Counted from the first letter of the stretch, positions 33,594 through 42,098 are shown. The stretch is 64,000 nt of DNA from an uncultured Lachnospiraceae bacterium (GCA_910588775.1 CAJURH010000003.1:42336-106335); one strand, 5' to 3'. The notes: generated from the letters alone by a model not told the origin. Numbers and translations are program-made.

Positions 33594-34328
33594 ATGGATG
33601 AAAGAAATGAAAAAGATATTGTGAATCTGGAAAATCCAAATGAAGAAAAAGATACATTGAATACCCATGCAGAAGAATCTACACAGCCAGAGACTGTGCA
33701 GCCAGAATCTTCCCAGTCAGAAGAGCAGTCGCCATCCGGGCAAGAGGAAAGTCATTCGGATCCTCCGCCGGAAAATAACGCGGGCGCCTGGCAAGACAAC
33801 CGTTCCAATACGGCGCCACCTGGAAACGGGGAAGGCGCCTGGCAGAACCGAAACTGGCAAAATCAGTCGGCTGGTCCGGGAGGGCCGCCGCCCGGCTACG
33901 GAAGAAACAACTGGCAGGGCGGACCGCCGCCCGGTTATGGACATGGCGGCTACAATCCCAATGGCGGCTACAATCCCAATGGGAACGGGTATCCGCCATA
34001 CAACGCGCCGAAGAAGAGCAACAACATGGCGCTGGCTTCTCTGCTTCTGGGAATTTTGTCCCTGGTATTGTGTTGCTGCGGAGGGTTCGGCGTGATTTTG
34101 GGCGCAGTGGGAATTGTTCTGGCGATTCTGTCCCGGGGCAACGAACCCATGGAAACCAGCGCCAAAGTGGGCCTGGGTCTGTCCATCGGCGGCATCGTTC
34201 TGGGCATCATTGTTCTGGTCATGTCATTTGTGGTTGCGGGAAGCGATCAGTTCCGAAATGATTTAAATCGGGGCGGGTATGGAAATTACGAGAGCTACAG
34301 ACATTATTTTGAGCATGACGGTTTGTAA
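33594..34328 (+). CDS. DUF4190 domain membrane protein with low-complexity N-terminus
   Basis: 244 aa. Residues 1-140 are hydrophilic and disordered: acidic Ser/Glu/Gln part, then Pro/Gly/Asn repeats including GPPPGYGRNNW, GGPPPGYGHGGYNPNGGYNPNGN. Residues 145-215 hold two membrane helices of DUF4190 (ALASLLLGILSLVLCCCGGFG; VGLGLSIGGIVLGIIVLVMS). The two perfect NPNGGY-type copies at DNA level indicate repeat slippage. Function unknown. Confidence 0.8.
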   Translation: MDERNEKDIVNLENPNEEKDTLNTHAEESTQPETVQPESSQSEEQSPSGQEESHSDPPPENNAGAWQDNRSNTAPPGNGEGAWQNRNWQNQSAGPGGPPPGYGRNNWQGGPPPGYGHGGYNPNGGYNPNGNGYPPYNAPKKSNNMALASLLLGILSLVLCCCGGFGVILGAVGIVLAILSRGNEPMETSAKVGLGLSIGGIVLGIIVLVMSFVVAGSDQFRNDLNRGGYGNYESYRHYFEHDGL

Positions 34329-34374
34329 TTCAGATAATTGTGAAACGTAGGAAAGGAAGTAAGAAAGGAAACCC

Positions 34375-36525
34375 ATGGATCTTATACAAATCATTGCCCA
34401 GGAATTGCAGGTGAGACCGCAGCAGGTGGAGGCTGCGGTACAGCTCATCGATCAGGGCAATACGATACCTTTTATATCCAGGTATCGCAAAGAAGCCACC
34501 GGCTCCTTAAACGACGAACAGCTTCGCCTGCTGCACGAGAGGCTGCTTTACTTAAGAAACCTGGAGGAGAAAAAGGAGCAGGCGTTAAACAGCATCGAAG
34601 AGCAGGGAAAACTAACCCCGGAATTAAAGGCGCAGATTCTGGCGGCGCAGACCCTGGTGGTGGTGGAAGACTTATATCGGCCATACCGCCCCAAACGCAG
34701 GACGCGGGCCACCATCGCCAAGGAGAAAGGTTTGGAGCCATTGGCGCGGCTAATCTGGACGCAGAATATCAATCGGCCCATCGAAGAAGAGGCGAGAGCG
34801 TACCTGTCCGATGAAAAGGAAGTCCATACAGTGGAGGAGGCCGTTGCTGGAGCTAAGGACATCCTGGCGGAGCAAATCTCGGAGGAAGCGGATTACCGTA
34901 TCTATATACGGAACGCAACCCAGAAGAGGGGGATCCTTGAGTCGGTGGCCAAGGACAAAGACGCGTCCAGCGTCTATGAGATGTATTACGATTTTACGGA
35001 GCCTGTATCCAAGCTAGCTGGCCATCGGGTGATGGCGCTGAACCGGGGGGAGAAGGAGAAGGTATTGAATGTGAAGCTGGCCGCACCGGAAGAAGACCTG
35101 ATTCGCTATCTGGAAAAGCAGGTGATTACCCGGGAAAATCCCTATACCGCGCCAATTCTGCGGGAAGTGGCGGCGGACAGCTATAAGCGCTTGATTGCGC
35201 CTGCCGTAGAGCGGGAGATCCGCAGTGAGCTGACGGAGAAGGCGGAAGACGGGGCCATTCAGGTGTTTGGGAAAAATCTGAAGCAGCTTCTCATGCAGCC
35301 GCCCATCGCCGGGCGGGTGGTGTTGGGCTGGGACCCGGCGTTTCGCACGGGCTGCAAGCTGGCGGTGGTGGACGAGACGGGAAAAGCGCTGGACACGGCG
35401 GTGATTTACCCCACGGCGCCAACCTCAGAAGCGAAGATTAAAGCGGCCAAGGAAACCTTGAAAAAACTGATCCAAAAATATAATGTAACGCTGATTTCCC
35501 TGGGAAATGGCACAGCCTCCAGAGAGTCGGAGCTGATTATCGTGGAGCTTTTGAAAGAAATCCCAGAGAAAGTCCAGTACCTGATTACCAACGAGGCGGG
35601 TGCGTCCGTCTATTCGGCCAGCAAACTGGCCACAGAAGAATTTCCCCAGTTTGACGTGGGCCAGAGAAGCGCGACTTCCATAGCCAGAAGACTGCAGGAT
35701 CCGCTGGCGGAGCTGGTGAAGATAGACCCCCAATCCATCGGAGTAGGCCAGTACCAGCACGACGTAAATCAAAAGAAATTGGAGGGGGCGCTCTCGGCGG
35801 TGGTGGAAGACTGCGTGAATAAAGTGGGCGTGGACTTAAACACAGCTTCCGCCTCCCTGCTGGAGTACATCTCCGGCATTACCAAAACCACGGCCAAAAA
35901 CATCGTGGCCTACCGGGAGGAAAACGGCAGCTTCACAGACAGAAAGCAGCTTCTGAAAGTGGCGAAGCTGGGGCCAAAAGCCTTCCAGCAGTGCGCGGGA
36001 TTTACCAGAATCATGCATGGTGAAAACCCGTTAGACGCCACTAGCGTTCACCCGGAGAGTTATCCGGCCGCCACCCAATTATTGAAAAAACTGGGTTACG
36101 CGCCGGGAGACGTCCAGGCGCAGAGACTGTCCGGCATTTCCAGAGAAATCAAGGATGCCGCCGCTCTTGCAGAGGAGCTGGGAATCGGGGAGATTACCCT
36201 GTGGGACATTGTGAAAGAGCTGGAGAAACCCGCCAGAGACCCCAGGGACGAGATGCCCGCCCCCATTCTCCGAAGCGATGTGCTGGATATGAAGGACTTG
36301 AAAGAGGGCATGATTCTGAAAGGCACGGTACGGAATGTGATTGATTTCGGCGCATTCGTGGACATAGGAGTGCACCAGGACGGTCTGGTTCACATATCCC
36401 AACTGACCAATAAGAAGTTTGTGAAACATCCGTTGGACGTGGTCAGCGTGGGCGATGTGGTGGAAGTGAAAGTGGTGAATCTGGATATAGAGAAGAAACG
36501 GATTGGACTGAGTATGATTTTGTAA
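34375..36525 (+). CDS. tex: Tex family RNA-binding protein
   Basis: 716 aa, full length. Helix-rich N-terminus, YqgF/RNase H-like domain (VLGWDPAFRTGCKLAVVDETG near residue 320), helix-hairpin-helix pair (ASLLEYISGITKTTAKNIVAYRE; LLKVAKLGPKAFQQCAGF) and a C-terminal S1 domain (GTVRNVIDFGAFVDIGVHQDGLVHISQL). Binds nucleic acids; linked in other bacteria to transcription and toxin expression. AGGAAGTAAGAAAGG precedes the ATG. Followed by a strong terminator. Confidence 0.95.
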   Translation: MDLIQIIAQELQVRPQQVEAAVQLIDQGNTIPFISRYRKEATGSLNDEQLRLLHERLLYLRNLEEKKEQALNSIEEQGKLTPELKAQILAAQTLVVVEDLYRPYRPKRRTRATIAKEKGLEPLARLIWTQNINRPIEEEARAYLSDEKEVHTVEEAVAGAKDILAEQISEEADYRIYIRNATQKRGILESVAKDKDASSVYEMYYDFTEPVSKLAGHRVMALNRGEKEKVLNVKLAAPEEDLIRYLEKQVITRENPYTAPILREVAADSYKRLIAPAVEREIRSELTEKAEDGAIQVFGKNLKQLLMQPPIAGRVVLGWDPAFRTGCKLAVVDETGKALDTAVIYPTAPTSEAKIKAAKETLKKLIQKYNVTLISLGNGTASRESELIIVELLKEIPEKVQYLITNEAGASVYSASKLATEEFPQFDVGQRSATSIARRLQDPLAELVKIDPQSIGVGQYQHDVNQKKLEGALSAVVEDCVNKVGVDLNTASASLLEYISGITKTTAKNIVAYREENGSFTDRKQLLKVAKLGPKAFQQCAGFTRIMHGENPLDATSVHPESYPAATQLLKKLGYAPGDVQAQRLSGISREIKDAAALAEELGIGEITLWDIVKELEKPARDPRDEMPAPILRSDVLDMKDLKEGMILKGTVRNVIDFGAFVDIGVHQDGLVHISQLTNKKFVKHPLDVVSVGDVVEVKVVNLDIEKKRIGLSMIL

Positions 36526-36534
36526 AATAAGAGC

Positions 36535-36584
36535 GCCGGACGCGGATGAGAAGGGAGATTGCCTTCCTCTGCGTCCGGCTTTTT
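36535..36584 (+). terminator. Intrinsic terminator after tex
   Basis: GCCGGACGC (36535-36543) pairs with GCGTCCGGC (36571-36579); inner AAGGGAG/CTTCCT extends the stem; TTTTT follows. Confidence 0.85.
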
Positions 36585-36589
36585 GTACA

Positions 36590-36859
36590 TCATGGAAGGA
36601 TTTCTTTTAAATCTTCTTTTGGCGTGCGGATGGGGTGGATGTTATAATTATTCACCAGGAAAGCCGGAAGCGTGGGGCTTAAATAAATGTTCTTGATTCC
36701 CAGATGCAAAAGGGTAAGCGGGATGCAGACCGCCTTTTGTTCATACCAGGAGAGCACAAGCGTCAGGGGCAGATCGTTCACGCCGCAGTTGAAAGCTTCC
36801 GCCAGGGCCGCGGCCACTTTAATGGCGCTGTATGCGTCGTTGCACTGGCCCATGTCCAT
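36590..36859 (-). pseudogene. hcp: Truncated hydroxylamine reductase / hybrid cluster protein (C-terminal 89 aa)
   Basis: MDMGQCNDAYSAIKVA, LPLTLVLSWYEQKAV and HLGIKNIYLSPTLPAF match the end of Hcp, normally about 540 aa. The rest, including the N-terminal FeS ligands and most hybrid-cluster ligands, is missing; only one Cys and one Glu candidate ligand remain. A ribosome binding site (AGGAGGG) precedes the ATG, 13 nt after the Fe-S protein stop, where intact hcp would begin. This suggests an internal deletion that fused the native start to the C-terminus. Even the remaining LPAFL-VNNYN joint seems short of a few family residues. Confidence 0.8.
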
Positions 36860-36872
36860 GCAGAAACCCTCC

Positions 36873-37463
36873 TTATTCTTCGATAATCTTTCCGTCGGCG
36901 GACAAAATGCAAATCTGACAGGGGATGGATTTTCTGCTGGCTTGCAAAGCGGCTTTTGCGGCGCGCTCCATGCCGCCGCAGCAGGGGACTTCCATCCGCG
37001 CAACGGTCACGGACTGAATGGAATTTTCTCGGAGGATGGCGGTTAATTTCTCCGTGTAATCTATGTTGTCTAACTTCGGGCATCCGATGAGCGTGACTCG
37101 ATTTTTCATAAATTTGTTGTGAAAATCGCCGTAGGCGTACGCCGTGCAGTCGGCGGCAATCAGCAAGTCCGCTTTCTGAAAATAGGGGGCGTTCACAGGG
37201 GCCAGCTTTATCTGCACAGGCCACTGGGAAAGCTGACTGTCCGCAGACTTAGGCGACGACGGCTCATGAACTTCCCGTTCCACGAACGTGATTGCACCGG
37301 TGGGACAGGCCGGAAGGCAGTCGCCCAGACCGTCGCAGTAATCTTCGCGCAGAAGTTTGGCTTTGCCCTGAACCATGCCAATGGCGCCTTCGTGGCAAGC
37401 CTCGGCGCAGGCTCCGCATCCGTCACATTTTTCTTCCTCTATCTGAATAATTTTTCGAATCAA
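36873..37463 (-). CDS. Two-[4Fe-4S] ferredoxin-type protein of the hcp locus
   Basis: 196 aa. N-terminal dicluster ferredoxin (CDGCGACAEACHEGAIG; CDGLGDCLPACPTGAITF), then a domain with LIAADCTAYAYGDFHNKFM and VTVARMEVPCCGGMERAAKAAL. In Firmicutes this protein usually accompanies hcp and probably donates electrons to it. The TTG start at 37463 is chosen because AGGAGG lies about 9 nt upstream; the long upstream frame runs through the promoter and divergent crp gene and is spurious. With hcp gone, its partner is unclear. Confidence 0.85.
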   Translation of the reverse strand: MIRKIIQIEEEKCDGCGACAEACHEGAIGMVQGKAKLLREDYCDGLGDCLPACPTGAITFVEREVHEPSSPKSADSQLSQWPVQIKLAPVNAPYFQKADLLIAADCTAYAYGDFHNKFMKNRVTLIGCPKLDNIDYTEKLTAILRENSIQSVTVARMEVPCCGGMERAAKAALQASRKSIPCQICILSADGKIIEE

Positions 37464-37477
37464 TTCTTGTGTCCTCC

Positions 37478-37529
37478 TTGTTTTGATGTGGTCATTATAG
37501 TACAATACAAAACACAAGTATGTTGTATT
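37478..37529. promoter_or_regulatory. Divergent promoter region with Crp/Fnr-type palindrome
   Basis: For the regulator: TTGTTT (37478)-17 nt-TACAAT (37501). On the minus strand TATAAT (37499-37494) serves the Fe-S gene, without a good -35. AATACAA (37504-37510) and TTGTATT (37523-37529) form a perfect inverted repeat over the regulator start region, a likely operator for the neighbouring Crp-family protein. Confidence 0.55.
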
Positions 37530-37550
37530 TACAACGGAATTGAGGAATTT

Positions 37551-38216
37551 ATGAAAAAATATATGAAAATCTTGGAAAAGACGGAGCTTTTTAGCGGAAT
37601 CAGGGAAGAGGAAATCAGGAGCATACTGGGTTGTCTGTCGGCAAGTCCGCGGGATTTTCAAAAGGGGGATCTGATATTTTGCATCGGAGATCACATCACG
37701 TCCATTGCGCTGTTGCTGGAGGGTTGCGTGCACATCCAGAAGGAGGATTACTGGGGGAATCTGAGTATACTGAACAAAATATTGCCGGGGGAAATTTTTG
37801 GGGAGGCCTACGCCATGCCGGGTAGTGGGGCCATGCCAAACAATGCGTTGGCGGTTACGCCCTGCACGCTGCTGTTTCTGGATGTGCGGCATGTGCTGAC
37901 GGTCTGCACCTCGGCTTGCCGCTTTCACACCCTGCTGATTCAGAACCTTTTCTCGGCGGTTTCCGCCAAAAACAGAACGCTTACCCAAAAGCTGGGACAT
38001 ATGTCCCAGAGGACCACCCGCGAAAAATTACTGTCGTATCTGTCGGAACAATCGGCGAAAGAGGACAGTTCTTCCTTTGATATTCCTTTTAACCGTCAGC
38101 AGTTGGCGGATTTTCTCTCCGTGGACCGCAGCGCCATGTCCCATGAACTCTGTAAAATGCGGGATGAGGGGATGCTGGATTTTCATAAAAACCATTTCAT
38201 ATTGGAGCGCGTTTAA
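37551..38216 (+). CDS. Crp/Fnr-family transcriptional regulator
   Basis: 221 aa. N-terminal cyclic-nucleotide-binding-like fold (FQKGDLIFCIGDHITSIALLLEGCVHI, PGEIFGEAYAM) and C-terminal winged HTH (IPFNRQQLADFLSVDRSAMSHELCKMRDEGMLDF). Cysteines are scattered and no Fnr-type N-terminal cluster is seen. Divergent from the Fe-S/hcp unit, the standard layout for nitrosative-stress regulators of hcp. The ATG at 37551 follows TTGAGGAATTT. Confidence 0.88.
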   Translation: MKKYMKILEKTELFSGIREEEIRSILGCLSASPRDFQKGDLIFCIGDHITSIALLLEGCVHIQKEDYWGNLSILNKILPGEIFGEAYAMPGSGAMPNNALAVTPCTLLFLDVRHVLTVCTSACRFHTLLIQNLFSAVSAKNRTLTQKLGHMSQRTTREKLLSYLSEQSAKEDSSSFDIPFNRQQLADFLSVDRSAMSHELCKMRDEGMLDFHKNHFILERV

Positions 38217-38282
38217 CAATGCCTCATAGGCCAGGAGAGGCGGCCATATAATTTATTAAAGAAAAATAAGGTTAGATTTTGT

Positions 38283-38897
38283 ATGAATTATCTTTGGGCG
38301 TTTATGATTTTGATTGGGATTGTCTACGGGTCCCTGACCGGAAACCTGCAAAGCACGGCGGATGCGGCCTTGTCCTCCGCCCAGGAAGCGGTGCAGCTTT
38401 CGCTTACTATGTGCGGCATTATGGCCCTCTGGGTGGGGCTGATGGAAATCGCGAAAGACTCTGGCTTGATTGAAAAAATTAAGCAGTCCATTGAGCCGCT
38501 CCTTCATTTCCTCTTTCCCAATATTCCTGAAAACCATCCGGCGAAAGATCCCATAGCGGTGAATATCATTGCCAATGTGCTAGGGCTGGGGTGGGCGGCT
38601 ACGCCGGCGGGGCTAAAAGCCATGGAAGAGCTGGGGAAGCTGGAAGAAGACAGACGGGAGGGAAAGCTCCCCGGTCCGGTGAGAAAACGGGGAATCGCCA
38701 GCAATGAGATGTGCACGTTCCTGATTATCAATATCTCGTCGCTGCAGCTGATTCCGGTAAATGTGATTGCCTACCGCAGCCAGTATGGCAGCGTGAATCC
38801 GGCGGCGATTGTGGGGCCAGGGATTGTGGCCACAGCGGTGAGTACGGTGGTGGCGATTGTGTATTGTAAGATGATGGATGGAAAGCGGAGAGGGTAG
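38283..38897 (+). CDS. spmA: Spore maturation protein A (nucleoside recognition domain)
   Basis: 204 aa membrane protein: MNYLWAFMILIGIVYGSLTG, SLTMCGIMALWVGLMEIAKDSGL, IIANVLGLGWAATPAGLKAME, NISSLQLIPVNVIAYRSQYGS. SpmA acts in spore core dehydration with SpmB in Bacillus. spmB usually follows directly, but here a convergent ABC permease follows, so spmB is elsewhere or absent. Supports a spore-forming lineage. Confidence 0.88.
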   Translation: MNYLWAFMILIGIVYGSLTGNLQSTADAALSSAQEAVQLSLTMCGIMALWVGLMEIAKDSGLIEKIKQSIEPLLHFLFPNIPENHPAKDPIAVNIIANVLGLGWAATPAGLKAMEELGKLEEDRREGKLPGPVRKRGIASNEMCTFLIINISSLQLIPVNVIAYRSQYGSVNPAAIVGPGIVATAVSTVVAIVYCKMMDGKRRG

Positions 38898-38912
38898 AGG
38901 CTCTCCGCTTTC
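38881..38912. terminator. Hairpin between convergent spmA and ABC permease
   Basis: Perfect 12-bp arms GAAAGCGGAGAG and CTCTCCGCTTTC, 8-nt loop; the 5' arm includes the last spmA codons. No long T tract, so possibly bidirectional but weak. Confidence 0.6.
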
Positions 38913-38924
38913 ACATATTTACGT

Positions 38925-39926
38925 CTATTTTTTACGCCGGATGGAGAGCACAACATACAGCGAGACCCAGGCGGCGCAGTGAGAGGCCAGAATGACCAGT
39001 TCCCTCACACAGACCCCTGTATTCCCGGCGTTCAATGCCCGGATGCCCGCAAAGGCGGGCTGGGACGGCGTTAAATAGCACAGGGCGGCCAGGGGACCGT
39101 TTACTCCAGTCAGGGTATACAGAATCGGCACGGCCAGAAACAGTAGCAAGACAATCTTGATATAGACCACGCCGTCCATTAGGCCACGGGAAAGTCTGCC
39201 GATAAACAGGCCCATCAGCGCGGCGACGAAAGACGCCAATAGGACGAATGCCAGCATCAATCCCGCGCGGCGCCCGGACAGCCGAAAGCAGATGCAGGCT
39301 GTGGCCACAGAGGACAGGCAGCCGAAGAGGAATCCCACGGCGATTTTCTGAAAAATGTATTGGCCCGGCGTTATGGGCAGGATTTCGTTTATAAGCGCCA
39401 CCCCGTCCTCTTTTTCGGAAAGAATGTTCATGGCGTTGAATGTGCAGCCCATGAACATGGCCATGAGCAACACGGCGGAGGGGAAGATATCCGAAAATCC
39501 AGCCAGAATGTCTGGACGCTCCAGGGTCTGGACGGAGGCGGCAGCGGCGGCGTCCCGTTGGGCATAGAGGGCGGGCAGTGTGCCTGCGGCTTGCTGGAAT
39601 ATGTCCAGTTCGTCTCCAGCGATAATGGTTCGGATGCCCGGTCCGTCGGCCATTACCCCAATGACGTTTGTGGACGGTTCGGCGATAGTGGCAGTTAGTT
39701 CCGTTCTGTTTTCACAAGCCGTCACCAGTCCATAGCGTTTCAGCCAATCGGTGGTCTGACGGGACAGATCCTTTTCCAGCACGGCGAAATGCAGTTCCCC
39801 CAGAGAGGACAGGTCGATGGAGCCGGCGAAATGCAGCGCTGCGGCCACCGCCAGGGGCAGGAGAAACGTCATCAGGCAGAATTTATCTTTCAAAACGCTT
39901 TTCAGTTGGTATGCGATGCCATGCAT
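38925..39926 (-). CDS. ABC-2 type transporter permease 2
   Basis: 333 aa. One N-terminal membrane helix, an extracytoplasmic region (about 35-160), then about five membrane segments (AVLLMAMFMGCTFNAM, FLFGCLSSVATACICF, FVLLASFVAALMGLFIGRLSRG). The layout is that of ABC-2 exporters. Last gene of the run two-component system, small protein, ATPase, permease 1, permease 2. GGAGGCG precedes the ATG. Substrate unknown, perhaps a peptide or lipid-active compound. Confidence 0.78.
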   Translation of the reverse strand: MHGIAYQLKSVLKDKFCLMTFLLPLAVAAALHFAGSIDLSSLGELHFAVLEKDLSRQTTDWLKRYGLVTACENRTELTATIAEPSTNVIGVMADGPGIRTIIAGDELDIFQQAAGTLPALYAQRDAAAAASVQTLERPDILAGFSDIFPSAVLLMAMFMGCTFNAMNILSEKEDGVALINEILPITPGQYIFQKIAVGFLFGCLSSVATACICFRLSGRRAGLMLAFVLLASFVAALMGLFIGRLSRGLMDGVVYIKIVLLLFLAVPILYTLTGVNGPLAALCYLTPSQPAFAGIRALNAGNTGVCVRELVILASHCAAWVSLYVVLSIRRKK

Positions 39927-39929
39927 GTG

Positions 39930-40922
39930 TTACGCCTCCTTTCCCATTTCCCTGTGAAACGCAAACTGCACGCCCAGGAACAAAAGCCCTATTGCTCCCA
40001 CAGAGCAGATATAATAAAGTGGCCGGGCGGCAGGCGTTTGGAAATAGGCGTTTTTCAGCCCCATGAAGAAATGATAAAACGGGTGAAAATCAATCCAGCC
40101 AAATTTCACCGAAGTATTTGCAGACAGGAACACAGGCGTGGCGGCGAAAACGGCAAGCAGCAGATAGACCAGAGTGAAGGTGCGAAAATCTTTCAGCAGC
40201 AGAGAGAACCCCAGCCCAGCCAGAGCCATGACCAGCGACAAGATGGCCGTCTGCAGCAATACAGCGGGTAGGATGGCTATGCCGCCTGCACCCACATTGA
40301 ACAGGGTCAGAAGCGCGGCGAAACATAGGTCACACAGTAGAAAGACTGCCAGCTTGGAGGCCAGAAATAAATTTTTAGAAAAAGGCAAGACTGCGTGGAC
40401 GCGGATAACGCCCATGCCTTTTTCCTTGAATAGTACAGCGGCAATGCCTAAGAATCCCACGGCGCTCAACTCAAAAAACAGCAACTCGCAGGTGATTTCC
40501 CTGCGCGCTTTCTCTTCCGGCGCGAAGGCGCCGATTTTTTCCGGGGAAACGAAAGCCGCGGGTTGCAGCAGGGACAGCGCATAGTCCGCCCGGTGGCGGT
40601 CCACGGGCGGGGCGCCCCGATAGAGCAGGACTTTGATTTCGCCGGAACTTGCGTCCAGGCCCACGCCGTTGTCGTCTGTCTTCAGGGCGGCGTCCAGGGC
40701 TTTTCTTGAGGTGACGGTCTTTATCTGGGAAGATGTCTCCGTCTGTGTTCCTGTCGGGTCATAGAGATACACGTTGTAAATGGGCATTTTCAGAAATCGG
40801 ATGTAGCCGAAGTTTATGTAAGCCGTATAAAGAGCCAGGAAACCCGCCGTCAGCAGGAAGAATTTTCCCGAGGCCAGCAAGCGGCAGTCTTTTTTGAATA
40901 AAGCGCTAAAATATTTCCACAT
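39930..40922 (-). CDS. ABC-2 type transporter permease 1
   Basis: 330 aa with the same architecture as its downstream neighbour: N-terminal helix, extracytoplasmic domain (residues about 40-140), five C-terminal membrane segments. Its ATG overlaps the ATPase stop (TGATG), so translation is coupled; only 3 nt separate it from permease 2. The two permeases probably form a heterodimer. Confidence 0.8.
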   Translation of the reverse strand: MWKYFSALFKKDCRLLASGKFFLLTAGFLALYTAYINFGYIRFLKMPIYNVYLYDPTGTQTETSSQIKTVTSRKALDAALKTDDNGVGLDASSGEIKVLLYRGAPPVDRHRADYALSLLQPAAFVSPEKIGAFAPEEKARREITCELLFFELSAVGFLGIAAVLFKEKGMGVIRVHAVLPFSKNLFLASKLAVFLLCDLCFAALLTLFNVGAGGIAILPAVLLQTAILSLVMALAGLGFSLLLKDFRTFTLVYLLLAVFAATPVFLSANTSVKFGWIDFHPFYHFFMGLKNAYFQTPAARPLYYICSVGAIGLLFLGVQFAFHREMGKEA

Positions 40923-41767
40923 CAGGTGAGCCTCCTTCCGGTGTACTGGATGAACACATCCTCCAGCGAGGGTTCCTGGGAGTGGATGCGGATGATTTCG
41001 TCGTGGGCGAAAGGGACGGACTTTTCCAGCTCCTGGATTTTCACAGTCCGGGTTTTGCGTTGTCCCTGGTACAAGTAGTCTATGACGACGGTGGGATGGC
41101 TATTCTTCTCCTTCAGGCGTCCAGGAGCGTCCAGCGCGGCCAGGCTTCCGTTGGAGAGAAACGCCACCCGGTCACACAGTAGATCCGCATCCATCATATT
41201 ATGGGTGGTTATGAAAACCGTCGTTCCTTTTTCACGCTCCTGCCGGATGATATTCCGGAACAGCGCCGCGCCGGAGGGGTCCAGGCCGCTGGTTGGCTCG
41301 TCCAGGAACAACACCTGGGGACTGCTGATGAGCGCACGGGCCATGCTTACCCGCTGGCGCATTCCTTTAGAATAGGAGGAGACTGGTTTTTTGAGAAAAT
41401 CCCGCTTAAATTCCAAGAGAGTCAGCAGTTCCTCTGCGTCCCGCCGCTGTGTCTTTGGGTAGAACGAGGCGAAATAGTGCAGATTATCCAACGCGCTTAA
41501 ATTGGCGTACAGATAGGGATATTCGAACAGGATGCCGATTTTTTGAAAAAAGTCCCGGCGGTGGGCGGCGATATCCTCTCCGAAGAGGGTGACTTTGCCT
41601 CCATGGCCTTTTAAGATTCCGGTGAGGATTTTCTGGGTTGTGGATTTTCCCGATCCGTTGGGCCCCAGGAAGCCGAAAATCTCTCCGTCCGCCACGGTGA
41701 AATCCAGGCCGTGGAGGGCCTGCTTATCCTTGCCATAAGAAAACGTCAGGTTCTTTACCTCAATCAT
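40922..41767 (-). CDS. ABC transporter ATP-binding protein
   Basis: 281 aa. Walker A GFLGPNGSGKSTTQKIL, signature YSKGMRQRVSMARAL, Walker B VLFLDEPTSGLDP, H-loop TTHNMMDADLL. Energises the two permeases downstream. Its start codon overlaps the stop of a 48-aa membrane protein gene. Confidence 0.93.
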   Translation of the reverse strand: MIEVKNLTFSYGKDKQALHGLDFTVADGEIFGFLGPNGSGKSTTQKILTGILKGHGGKVTLFGEDIAAHRRDFFQKIGILFEYPYLYANLSALDNLHYFASFYPKTQRRDAEELLTLLEFKRDFLKKPVSSYSKGMRQRVSMARALISSPQVLFLDEPTSGLDPSGAALFRNIIRQEREKGTTVFITTHNMMDADLLCDRVAFLSNGSLAALDAPGRLKEKNSHPTVVIDYLYQGQRKTRTVKIQELEKSVPFAHDEIIRIHSQEPSLEDVFIQYTGRRLT

Positions 41768-41910
41768 GCGTCATCCCCCCATTTCCCCTGCTGTTTTTTC
41801 TTCTGCGCCCGGCGGTTCTGCCATTTCAGAAATCGGATTTTCAACGGGATAGCGATGATAATCACCGCCGCGACAGCCAGCCATTCGTACCATTTGAACG
41901 TAAGAAACAT
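41764..41910 (-). CDS. 48-aa single-span membrane protein
   Basis: One helix (WLAVAAVIIIAIPLKIRFL) followed by a strongly basic, Gln/Lys-rich tail ending GKWGDDA. AGGAGG lies a suitable distance before the ATG at 41910, and the TGA overlaps the ABC ATPase ATG, which argues that it is real. It may be an accessory subunit of the exporter. No known family recognised. Confidence 0.65.
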   Translation of the reverse strand: MFLTFKWYEWLAVAAVIIIAIPLKIRFLKWQNRRAQKKKQQGKWGDDA

Positions 41911-41933
41911 AGAAAAAACCTCCTATCTTTATT

Positions 41934-42098
41934 TATACACTCTTGGAATTTCCCCTGCATCTGCCTTTGCGGCTGATTTTTCGCCAGATGCACCCCAAAT
42001 TAATCCACGTACACGCCGTGTACGCCTCATAATTTTGTGCACATTTGACAAAAAATCATCTCGCAAATCCAGGTACAAAGAGATTCCGAGAGTGTATA
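41934..42098. repeat. 165-nt symmetric palindromic element
   Basis: Outer arms TATACACTCTTGGAAT and ATTCCGAGAGTGTATA (one mismatch) and a central perfect CGTACACG-C-CGTGTACG centred exactly at 42016. The interior is imperfectly complementary, so translations of the two strands resemble each other (both contain TRRVR and EIPRVY). It lies between the histidine kinase and the small membrane protein genes. Likely a MITE or REP-type element; apparent reading frames through it are not genes. Confidence 0.75.

Noticed and set aside
37464..38000. N-terminal extension of the Fe-S protein frame
   Set aside because: It runs antisense through the Crp-family gene and the promoter region; the TTG at 37463 with AGGAGG upstream fits the family start.
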